The position numbers were made by a program, and so were the translations under genes. Below the pieces are notes generated by a model, which searched no databases, was not told where the DNA came from, and saw nothing but the letters and a program-made list of their open reading frames with translations. From NCBI GenBank assembly GCA_016708905.1, contig JADJEV010000001.1, positions 62,001-126,000 of the forward strand: a DNA stretch of 64,000 nt. Direction: 5' to 3'. The stretch's first letter is position 1. Each line of letters starts with the position of its first letter. Shown one piece after another: positions 7,645 to 14,832 of this stretch. This DNA is from Candidatus Methylophosphatis roskildensis (GTDB taxonomy: Bacteria; Pseudomonadota; Gammaproteobacteria; Burkholderiales; Rhodocyclaceae).

Positions 7645-9543
7645 TCAAGCCTTCGCGGCGTAACCGGCGGTCTTCAGCGCGGCTTCGATCTCATCGAGGA
7701 TGGCCGGGTCGTCGATGGTGGCCGGCACATTGTACTCGACGCTATCGGCAATCTTGTGCATGGTGCCGCGCAGGATCTTGCCGGATCGTGTCTTGGGCAG
7801 CCGGCTGACGATGAGCGCGGTCTTGAAAGCCGCCACCGGGCCGATGCGCTCGCGTACCAGGGCAATGAGTTCCTTGACGATTTCCTCATGCTGGCGGCTG
7901 ACACCGCTCTTCAGGACGACGAAGCCGACCGGCAACTGCCCTTTCATTTGGTCGCTGACACCGATCACCGCACATTCCGCGACGCTTTGATGCGATGCCA
8001 GTACTTCTTCCATGGCGCCGGTCGACAGGCGGTGGCCGGCGACGTTGATGACATCGTCGAGCCGACCCATGACAAAGATGTAGCCCTCGTCATCGATGAA
8101 ACCTGAATCGCCAGTGGTGTAGAAACCCGGATTCTCCTCGTAGTAGGCATCGCGACAGCGCTGATCGGCATTCCACAAGGTCATGAAGGCGCCGGGGGGC
8201 ATCGGCAGTTTCATCACCAGCGCGCCTTCGTCCCCGCTCGCCGCCGGGTGGCCGTCCGCCCCTAGAACCTGCACGTTCCAACCCGGCATCGGCTTGCTGG
8301 TCGAACCGTATTTCACCGGCAGCCGCTCGATTCCGAGCGGGATGCCGGCGATTGCCCAGCCGGTTTCGGTCTGCCACCAATGGTCGATCACCGGCACCTT
8401 GAGGTGGGTTTCCGCCCATTGCAGGGTGTCCGGATCGCAGCGCTCTCCGGCCAGGAACAGGGCGCGGAAATGCGACAGGTCGTATTGCCTGATCAGTTCG
8501 CCGTCGGGGTCTTCACGCTTGATGGCGCGAAAGGCGGTCGGAGCGGTAAACAGCACGGGAATCCGGTGCTGGCTGATCACCCGCCAGAATGCCCCGGCGT
8601 CCGGCGTGCCCACCGGTTTGCCTTCATAAAGGGTGCCGGCGGAGCCGTGGATCATCGGGCCGTAGGTGATGTAGGAATGCCCGACCTGCCAGCCCACGTC
8701 GGAGGCGGCCCACATCGTTTCGCCGGGCTCGATGGTGTAGAAATGCTGCATCGTCCAGTTGGTGGCCACCGCGTGACCGCCATTGTCGCGGACGATGCCC
8801 TTGGGCTGGCCGGTGGTGCCGGAGGTGTAAAGGATATACAGCGGATCGGTCGCCGCCACCGGCACGCAATCGACCGGGCTCGCAGCCGCCGCGAGTTCGT
8901 CCCAGTCATGGTCGCGGCCGGGAACGAGGGTCGCCGCGACCTGCGGCCTTTGCAGGATGACGCAGGCGGCCGGCTTGTGAATGGCGAGATCGAGTGCCGC
9001 ATCCAGCAGCGGTTTGTAGGGCAGCACCCTCGCGCCCTCGATGCCGCAGGAGGCGGATACCACGACCTTGGGGGTGGCGTCATTGACCCGGGTCGCCAGC
9101 TCGTGCGGCGCGAAACCACCGAATACCACCGAGTGGATGGCCCCAAGCCGGGCGCAGGCCAGCATGGCGACCACCGCCTGCGGCACCATCGGCATGTAGA
9201 TGACCACCCGGTCGCCCTTGCTCACGCCGAGCCGCCCGAGCGCCCCGGCGAAGCGAGAGACCAGGTCGAGCATCTCCCGAAACGTGAAGGTCTGGACGGT
9301 TCCGGTGACCGGGCTGTCGTAGATCAGCGCCACCTGATCCGCCCGCCCGCCGGCGACATGCCGGTCGAGCGCGTTGTAACAAGTATTCAGTTCGCCGCCG
9401 GCGAACCAGCGGAAGAAAGGCGCCCGACTATCGTCGAGCACCTTGTCCCATGGCTTGAACCAATCGATTTCCGCCGCGGCCTCGGCCCAGAATCCAACGG
9501 GATCGGCCAGCGAACGGCGGTGGATGTCATCGTATGCGCTCAT
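7645..9543 (-). CDS. prpE: Propionyl-CoA synthetase (propionate-CoA ligase)
   Basis: This 632-residue AMP-forming acyl-CoA synthetase activates propionate to propionyl-CoA, via propionyl-AMP, in the cytoplasm. The ATP-binding signature YTSGTTGQPKG lies at residues 239-249. WWQTETGWAIAG and the hinge region with TTGDSGFIDDEGY follow, and the catalytic lysine is K589 in PKTRSGKILRG, the residue that is reversibly acetylated in relatives. The N-terminus (SLADPVGFW; WFAGGELNTCYNALDRHV) fits PrpE or short-chain acyl-CoA synthetases; ILYTSGTTGQPKGIVRDNGG and the length favour PrpE over acetyl-CoA synthetase. No other methylcitrate genes are in view. The gene stands alone, reading away from the DUF1269 gene. 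Confidence 0.93.
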   Translation of the reverse strand: MSAYDDIHRRSLADPVGFWAEAAAEIDWFKPWDKVLDDSRAPFFRWFAGGELNTCYNALDRHVAGGRADQVALIYDSPVTGTVQTFTFREMLDLVSRFAGALGRLGVSKGDRVVIYMPMVPQAVVAMLACARLGAIHSVVFGGFAPHELATRVNDATPKVVVSASCGIEGARVLPYKPLLDAALDLAIHKPAACVILQRPQVAATLVPGRDHDWDELAAAASPVDCVPVAATDPLYILYTSGTTGQPKGIVRDNGGHAVATNWTMQHFYTIEPGETMWAASDVGWQVGHSYITYGPMIHGSAGTLYEGKPVGTPDAGAFWRVISQHRIPVLFTAPTAFRAIKREDPDGELIRQYDLSHFRALFLAGERCDPDTLQWAETHLKVPVIDHWWQTETGWAIAGIPLGIERLPVKYGSTSKPMPGWNVQVLGADGHPAASGDEGALVMKLPMPPGAFMTLWNADQRCRDAYYEENPGFYTTGDSGFIDDEGYIFVMGRLDDVINVAGHRLSTGAMEEVLASHQSVAECAVIGVSDQMKGQLPVGFVVLKSGVSRQHEEIVKELIALVRERIGPVAAFKTALIVSRLPKTRSGKILRGTMHKIADSVEYNVPATIDDPAILDEIEAALKTAGYAAKA

Positions 9544-9720
9544 AGCGGCATTTCCTCCTGTGTCGTTTCATGGAAATTGCGATTTCGCCGCCCGATCGAT
9601 GATCGCTTGCCCTCGGTCGGGCCGGCGATTGCTTCACCATCGTTCGCGATCCTACAAGGATACTGCTGCCCGCACATCTCGCGCCGGCCATAGCAGCCTG
9701 TCGGGCCCAACGCGATCGGG

Positions 9721-9749
9721 TTGAGCTTAGGCTCGCTTATACCTATCCT
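9721..9749 (+). promoter_or_regulatory. Sigma70-type promoter for the DUF1269 gene
   Basis: TTGAGC (9721-9726) and TATCCT (9744-9749) are separated by exactly 17 bp. They lie 31 bp upstream of the ATG at 9780, which also has a good ribosome-binding site (GGGAGG at 9769-9774). Confidence 0.55.
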
Positions 9750-9779
9750 TGCAATAGGCACACTGACCGGGAGGACGAC

Positions 9780-10295
9780 ATGAAGATCAAGCGCATATAT
9801 TTCATCGTGCCGAATGCCGATTTGGCCAGAACCATCGTGAATGAGTTACTGGTTGCGCGCGTCGAAGAGAAGCACATGCATATCCTGGCCAAGCGGGGTA
9901 CCGATCTGCATGAATTGCCCGAGGCCTCGATGCTGCAGAAATCCGATTTCGTTCCGGCAGTCCAGCGCGGGCTCGCCCTGGGCGGGGTCGTCGGCACTCT
10001 GGCCGGCCTGGTCGGCATCGCGGTTGCGCCCGCTGCAGCGGTTGTCGCGGGGGGCGTCATCCTTGCTTCCAGTCTTGCCGGGGCGGGCGTCGGTGCCTGG
10101 TTGAGCGGCATGGTCGGCCTCAACGTCGGCAACACGCGGCACAAGCAGTTCGAGGATGCCATCGAGCGGGGCGAGCTCCTGATGCTGATCGACGTGCCGA
10201 TATCGCGCGTCGAAGAGATCAGCGAACTGGTCAAGACCCATCACCCGGAAGCCGAACTGGAAGGCACCGAGCCGCGGATTCCGGCGTTTCCGTGA
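9780..10295 (+). CDS. DUF1269 family membrane protein
   Basis: This 171-residue protein has a soluble N-terminal part of about 60 residues (KRIYFIVPNADLARTIVNEL, then HMHILAKRG). A long glycine- and alanine-rich hydrophobic region spans residues 64-117, probably two membrane segments (LALGGVVGTLAGLVGIAVA and VVAGGVILASSLAGAGVGA). A C-terminal soluble part is rich in acidic residues (MLIDVPISRVEEISELVKTH). This is the DUF1269 layout; the family is often linked to stress and has no known biochemical role. The gene is monocistronic, with its own promoter and a strong ribosome-binding site. Confidence 0.8.
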   Translation: MKIKRIYFIVPNADLARTIVNELLVARVEEKHMHILAKRGTDLHELPEASMLQKSDFVPAVQRGLALGGVVGTLAGLVGIAVAPAAAVVAGGVILASSLAGAGVGAWLSGMVGLNVGNTRHKQFEDAIERGELLMLIDVPISRVEEISELVKTHHPEAELEGTEPRIPAFP

Positions 10296-10928
10296 GCGAC
10301 GCGACGATCGACGAACTCGACACCGGCTGAGGATCGTCCTGAGCCTGCCACGCAGGTCTTTGAGGTCAGCAGCCGGGATCGAGCCCTATATTCCTTTCGG
10401 ATTGGACGAGGCGGATGCGCTGCTGTTCCATCGAACCGAGATTACGCCGACGGGAATCCGCCGACGGGAGTCGTCGACGGCTTCGTCGGTCTGCACATTG
10501 GACTGTCCGGCCCCGTCGTAGCCGATGCGGCTGTCGCTGCCGAGTGGGGCAATGGCGTCTGTCAGGTCGCCGGCCTCATGTCGATGCGCCAGATCAGCTT
10601 GCGGGTCGCCGGAGGCGGTCGGGGTGGCGTCGACGCGCACGATGGCGCACTATTCGCACACCTCACCCGCAAGCAAGCTCGGCCTGGGAGCCGCACCGGA
10701 TGGCGCTTTGCAGCGGCATCGAGCCAACAGCGCCATTCCATGCGGCTTCGCCGACTGGCACCCTGAAGATGCCCTGTACATGCGGCGTCCAGGGCAGGCT
10801 CGTCGAGCGGGCGGGGCGCGGTGACTATATCTCGGCGCCGTGGAGCATGTCCGGCAAATTCGCCTATGGGCAGACGCGGAATACGCTAACGATGATGCTC
10901 GAAGCCTCGTCGGATCACCGTTCGTCGA
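10296..10928. other. Intergenic region containing repeat copy 1
   Basis: No gene is recognised in these 633 bases. Open frames exist on both strands but lack family motifs, and several run through a dispersed repeat (10661-10801). The stretch is probably repeat-rich spacer before the toxin-antitoxin pair. Confidence 0.5.
10661..10801 (+). repeat. 141-bp direct repeat, copy 1
   Basis: This copy matches 11774-11914 in the same orientation over its whole length with scattered mismatches. Shared blocks include GAGCCGCACCGGA, GGCGCTTTGCAGCGGC, CAGCGCCATTCCATGCG and GGCACCCTGAAGATGCCCTG. The two copies flank the DUF433/DUF5615 pair. Confidence 0.85.
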
Positions 10929-11285
10929 TCAGGGGAGGATGGAAATGCGGATGCGATCGGGCTGAAGCACGACGAAGCTGCCGGCAAGGCGGTCCGCGTA
11001 CTTGCCCACTAGCTCGAGCACGCGGTCCCCGATCTTGGCTCGCGCACCCGCTGCAAACCGAATCAGCACAACACCCACGCTCTCGCGCCCTGCCGCGAAT
11101 ACCAGTTGCCCGAAGTCCTTGTCCTCGGTGAGCAGAATCCGGCTCTCGCGTAGCGCGAGTTCGATTACCCGCTCGTCCTGTGCGCCAGACATGATCTCCG
11201 CCACAGACAGCACGTCAAAGCGCTCGGCGCGCAGCGCACGAACGGCAGCGAAATCGCAGCTTTCGTCAGCAAGGAAGCGCAACAT
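10929..11285 (-). CDS. DUF5615 PIN-like toxin
   Basis: This 118-residue protein is of the DUF5615 PIN-like family, thought to be ribonuclease toxins. The acidic residues typical of PIN-like nucleases are present: FLADESCDF at the N-terminus, DERVIELALRESRILLTEDKDFGQLVF in the middle (the DKDF is the family hallmark), and a short C-terminal sheet (GSFVVLQPDRIRI). It follows the DUF433 antitoxin gene on the same strand with an 18-bp gap. Known DUF433/DUF5615 modules have this antitoxin-first order, and the toxin is expected to be blocked by the antitoxin. Confidence 0.85.
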   Translation of the reverse strand: MLRFLADESCDFAAVRALRAERFDVLSVAEIMSGAQDERVIELALRESRILLTEDKDFGQLVFAAGRESVGVVLIRFAAGARAKIGDRVLELVGKYADRLAGSFVVLQPDRIRISILP

Positions 11286-11303
11286 CCCAACGGTGTCGGC
11301 TGA

Positions 11304-11522
11304 CTATACGATCTCTTCGTGGGCCAGCACCTCTGCGGCATAGATCATCGCGGTACGGATGTCCTCGGCCTTCAAATTGGGATAGGCGTCGAGCAGGTCA
11401 CGCTCGTTCGCGCCCTCGCCTAGCTTGCGCAGGATCAACTCGACCGGGATGCGCGTGCCGCGGATCACCGGCTTTCCCAGCATGACCTCGGGGTTGATTT
11501 CGATGCCATTGGGAAGCGTCAT
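11304..11522 (-). CDS. DUF433 antitoxin
   Basis: This small protein of 72 residues has the complete DUF433 pattern: INPEVMLGKPVIRGTRIPVE, then ERDLLDAYPNLKAEDIRTAM. This is a helix-turn-helix-like fold used by antitoxins of PIN-like toxins. It is upstream of the DUF5615 gene in the same operon and probably represses it, although no operator was identified. The two genes together occupy the space between two copies of a 141-bp repeat. Confidence 0.88.
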   Translation of the reverse strand: MTLPNGIEINPEVMLGKPVIRGTRIPVELILRKLGEGANERDLLDAYPNLKAEDIRTAMIYAAEVLAHEEIV

Positions 11523-11773
11523 CGTACTCTCTCCTCGATTCCGACCGTGGTGCGGATTCTCCCGGCACCGACACCAACATCTCGTCCAGCAACGAAGGCG
11601 TTACCGGGACACTGCCGTGCTGAAGAATTCGAATAGTACCTACAAGCATCATGCCACAGCGGACCGCACATGACTCAGCGAGAGTGCGACGGGATCGAAT
11701 ACTTGCGACGGACAGCGAAGACCCATGCCCTGTTTTGGAGTAGCGTCCATCTGCACGGCACCCTGCTCGATCG

Positions 11774-11914
11774 CCTCACCCCGCAAGAAGGTCGGTCTGA
11801 GAGCCGCACCGGAGGGCGCTTTGCAGCGGCGACGAACCAGCAGCGCCATTCCATGCGCCTTCGCCCATTGGCACCCTGAAGATGCCCTGTACATGCGCTG
11901 TCCAGGGCAGGCTT
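11774..11914 (+). repeat. 141-bp direct repeat, copy 2
   Basis: Second copy of the repeat at 10661-10801, same orientation and same length. Together the copies bracket the DUF433/DUF5615 toxin-antitoxin pair. Recombination between them would delete the pair. Confidence 0.85.
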
Positions 11915-11945
11915 GCCGAGATCGGGTTTGCGTATGGGCAGCATT

Positions 11946-11989
11946 GAATCGTGGATCCCCGGGCTTCGCTGCGCTCAGCCCAGGCTACG
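11946..11989 (-). repeat. 44-bp dispersed repeat, inverted relative to 25502-25545
   Basis: The reverse complement of this segment matches 25502-25545 with about three mismatches. The core reads CGTAGCCTGGGCTGAGCGCA then GCGAAGCCCGGGG and is partly self-complementary (TGGGCT and AGCCCG). Similar intergenic palindromic repeats are common in proteobacteria. Confidence 0.8.
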
Positions 11990-12166
11990 TATGCTGCGGA
12001 TCGTATTACCTTGCCCGGTAGGTCCGAGCATTCATCGCATTCGCAAAGAATGGTACGATGCGCCCCACGCGTTGGGCTCGCAGATTCGGCACGCTTACCT
12101 TGTCGCCGGAAGTCGTCCCCGCAGCCGCATCCTCCTTCATCCCTGACTGATCAATCCGAGCGAACC

Positions 12167-12805
12167 ATGGGAATTGCCATTGCCGCGCTGGGAGTCCTGC
12201 TCCTCAGCGCCCTTAGTTTTGTCGTCATCCCCGATCCGAACACGGCGTCGATTGTCGGCTGGGTTCACGACGGCGGCGTGATAGCGCTGAGCCTGTTCAT
12301 CCTGGGCCGAAGTCTCTACCTGCTGCGCGCCGGCAACAGATCGACGTCGCCTGCGGTGCCCTCGCCTCCCACACAGCCGCCTGCCGAAACCGCGAAGCCA
12401 CCGGCGCCGCTGCCGACCCAGACCGGCGAGGCGCTGATCCTGCTTTCGCTGCTGCAGGAGAAGGGGCGATTTCTCGATTACCTGATGGAGGATGTCACCG
12501 CCTTCAGCGACGCTCAGGTGGCCGCCGCCTCGCGCGTCGTGCACCAGGGCTGCTCGGCGGTGATCCGGGAATGCCTGGCGCTGGCCCCCGCCCACGATGG
12601 CAAGGAAGGTGAGCGCATCAGCATCGAGGCGAGTACCGATCCGCAGCAGTATCGGCTGATCGGCAAGGTACAGGCGCCGCCTTTCAGCGGCGTGGTCGTG
12701 CATCGCGGCTGGAAGACATCGAAGCTGGCCCTGCCGCGTCACACCCGGCCGATCGATCCGGCCGGCGAAAACGTGATCACGCCGGTAGAAGTAGAGGTCC
12801 GTTAG
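12167..12805 (+). CDS. DUF2760 membrane protein, first gene of the Hsp70 operon
   Basis: This protein has 212 residues. Two hydrophobic segments lie at the N-terminus (residues 1-21, IAALGVLLLSALSFVV; about 31-53, VIALSLFILGRSLYLL), followed by a proline-rich linker (about 58-85) and a soluble DUF2760 domain (LILLSLLQEKGRFLDYLMED; QVAAASRVVHQGCSAVI; PPFSGVVVHRGWK). The domain has no known biochemical function. The gene is directly followed by two Hsp70 genes on the same strand, and the trio recurs as a unit in proteobacteria as I recall. I infer an inner-membrane anchored partner of the two chaperones. The ATG at 12167 is chosen because the membrane segment begins there. Confidence 0.82.
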   Translation: MGIAIAALGVLLLSALSFVVIPDPNTASIVGWVHDGGVIALSLFILGRSLYLLRAGNRSTSPAVPSPPTQPPAETAKPPAPLPTQTGEALILLSLLQEKGRFLDYLMEDVTAFSDAQVAAASRVVHQGCSAVIRECLALAPAHDGKEGERISIEASTDPQQYRLIGKVQAPPFSGVVVHRGWKTSKLALPRHTRPIDPAGENVITPVEVEVR

Positions 12806-12905
12806 TCCGTCAGGCGCGCCACCGATACGCGTCGGACGCGCGCCGGCCTCGATCGCGGCGCGGACTTTGTCGCGTCACTCCGAAATTCATCAGCAAGGTC
12901 AACCA

Positions 12906-14792
12906 ATGAGCAAGAAGTACAGTGTGGGCATCGACCTCGGCACGTCCAATTCCTGCGTCTCGATCTGCGAAGTCGCCGGCGGATCCGCGCGCGGAATCGA
13001 CATGACCCAGATCCTGGCGCCGAACGTGATCGGGGAAAAGTCCCTGCTCGCGTCGGCGCTCTACATTCCCGCGCCCGGCGAGTACGCCGAGGACAGCCTG
13101 AGCCTGCCGTGGCATGGCACGCATGCGCCCGACTACGTGGTGGGCGCATTTGCTCGCGAGCGCGCGGCCCTGGTGCCGGACCGCATGGTCACCTCGGCCA
13201 AGTCCTGGCTGTGCAATCCGCATGTGAATCGTCGCGAGCCGATCCTGCCCTGGCAATCCGAACTGGAGCAGGGGAGAGTCTCGCCGTTCGAGGCCTCACG
13301 CCGCTACCTCGAGCATATGCGCCAGGCGCTCGCCTACCATCTGCAGCAACACGCCGGTGCGGCGACCGTGGACGACTGTCATGTCGTGCTGACCGTTCCC
13401 GCCTCGTTCGACGAAGTGGCACGCAGCCTGACCCACGAGGCTGCACTGGCGGCGGGCTTCGGCCAGGTCACACTGCTGGAGGAACCGCAGGCGGCCTTCT
13501 ACGCCTGGATCGCCCATTCGACGCAGGACGACGCCGCCTCGTCCGGCCGGCCGTGGCACGAGCAGGTTGCCGAGGGCGACCTGATCCTGGTCTGCGATGT
13601 CGGCGGCGGCACCGCCGACTTCAGCCTGATCGCGGTGGCCGAAGCGGCGGACGGTCTGTCGAAGAACCTGGAACTGCACCGCATCGCAGTGGGTGAACAC
13701 ATCCTGCTCGGCGGCGACAACATGGACCTGGCGCTGGCCCACACGCTCAAGGTGAAGATCGAAGATGGTGGAAACGAACTCGACCCGTGGCAGTTCCTTT
13801 CCCTGATCCATGCCGCACGCGACGCGAAGGAGAAGCTGCTCAGCGACGAGGCGCTGCAGGAAGTGCCGATCGCCGTCCCCTCGCGCAGTGCCAGCCTGTT
13901 CGCCAAGACCCTCGCCACCACCCTCACCCGCCAGGAGGTCGTCGCCCTGCTGGTGGAAGGCTACTTCCCGCTGACCGCGATCAACGAATTGCCGGCTGCG
14001 CGAAAGTCGGTGGGCCTGCAGGAATACGGGCTGGACTACGCCACCGAACCGGCGGTGAGCAAGCACCTTGCCCGCTTCCTCAAACGCGCGCTGGAGAACG
14101 TCAAGTCCGACGAGGCACTGGCCGCGTCGATCGGTGCGCGCGCCGGCCTGGAGCAGGCGAGCATCCTCAAACCCACCGCCGTGCTGTTCAATGGCGGCGT
14201 GTTCGAGGCGGCGATCTTCCGCCAGCGCATCGTCGAGCTGCTTACAGCCTGGCTCGGGTCCGCCACGCCGCTCAAAGAGCTGAAGAGCGCCGGGCTGGAC
14301 ATTGCGGTATCCCGCGGTGCCGCCTACTACGGTGGAGTTCAGGCTTCCGGCACGGGTATCAAGATTCGCGCCGGTACCTCCCGCTCCTACTACCTTGGCA
14401 TGGAAAGCCCGATGCCCGCGGTGCCGGGTTTTGTCCCGCCGGTCAAGGGCATCTGCATCGTGCCCCAGGGCACGCAGGAGGGAACCGAACTGGAGCTTGC
14501 CGGCCGCGAGTTCGGCCTGGTCACCGGCGAGGCGGTGGAGTTCCGATTCTTCAGCTCGTCCGTGCGTGCCGGCGACCGGGTGGGAAGCGTGGTGGACAAC
14601 GCCGCGCGCTCGCTCGATGAGCTGGCCGGGCTGACGCTGACCCTGCCGCCGGTCGATGGCGCGGCTGGCCAGGTCGTGCCGGTGACCCTGCATCCGCTGG
14701 TCACCGAAGTCGGCACGCTGGAACTGTGGATGCAACACACCCAGTCGAAGAACCGGTGGAAGCTCGAATTCAATCTGCGCGCGGAGGAGTGA
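12906..14792 (+). CDS. Hsp70 family chaperone, first of a tandem pair
   Basis: This 628-residue Hsp70 family ATPase has the nucleotide-binding signatures: phosphate-1 loop GIDLGTSNS (residues 8-16), the phosphate-2 loop CDVGGGTADFS, and the connecting segment GGDNMDLALA. A substrate-binding part with beta strands follows (FVPPVKGICIVPQGTQEGTE). It differs from DnaK: there is no C-terminal lid of DnaK type and no acidic tail, and it ends at WKLEFNLRAEE. No DnaJ or GrpE gene is nearby. A weak AAGG lies upstream of the ATG at 12906; a start at 12867 is possible, but the sequence from 12906 fits the family best. It is probably cytoplasmic and acts with the second Hsp70 and the DUF2760 protein; clients are unknown. 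Confidence 0.88.
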   Translation: MSKKYSVGIDLGTSNSCVSICEVAGGSARGIDMTQILAPNVIGEKSLLASALYIPAPGEYAEDSLSLPWHGTHAPDYVVGAFARERAALVPDRMVTSAKSWLCNPHVNRREPILPWQSELEQGRVSPFEASRRYLEHMRQALAYHLQQHAGAATVDDCHVVLTVPASFDEVARSLTHEAALAAGFGQVTLLEEPQAAFYAWIAHSTQDDAASSGRPWHEQVAEGDLILVCDVGGGTADFSLIAVAEAADGLSKNLELHRIAVGEHILLGGDNMDLALAHTLKVKIEDGGNELDPWQFLSLIHAARDAKEKLLSDEALQEVPIAVPSRSASLFAKTLATTLTRQEVVALLVEGYFPLTAINELPAARKSVGLQEYGLDYATEPAVSKHLARFLKRALENVKSDEALAASIGARAGLEQASILKPTAVLFNGGVFEAAIFRQRIVELLTAWLGSATPLKELKSAGLDIAVSRGAAYYGGVQASGTGIKIRAGTSRSYYLGMESPMPAVPGFVPPVKGICIVPQGTQEGTELELAGREFGLVTGEAVEFRFFSSSVRAGDRVGSVVDNAARSLDELAGLTLTLPPVDGAAGQVVPVTLHPLVTEVGTLELWMQHTQSKNRWKLEFNLRAEE

Positions 14793-14832
14793 TCCACGCC
14801 GAGGACGCGCTTCGTTTAGCGGCGAAGCCTGG

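Larger units (their letters stand above)
11523..12166. other. Intergenic region with repeat copy 2 and a 44-bp repeat
   Basis: These 644 bases lie between the DUF433 gene and the DUF2760 gene. They hold the second copy of the 141-bp repeat (11774-11914) and a 44-bp element (11946-11989) that recurs inverted at 25502-25545. I see no gene with family features. The promoter of the DUF2760-Hsp70 operon must lie in the last about 150 bases, but I could not pin down its boxes. Confidence 0.5.

Noticed and set aside
10415..11131. 238-codon open frame through repeat copy 1
   Set aside because: It crosses the dispersed repeat and part of the DUF5615 gene in the wrong strand, with arginine- and serine-rich composition and no family match.
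13296..14738. 480-codon open frame on the minus strand, opposite the first Hsp70 gene
   Set aside because: Shadow of the Hsp70 gene in high-GC DNA; no motif and no ribosome-binding site.
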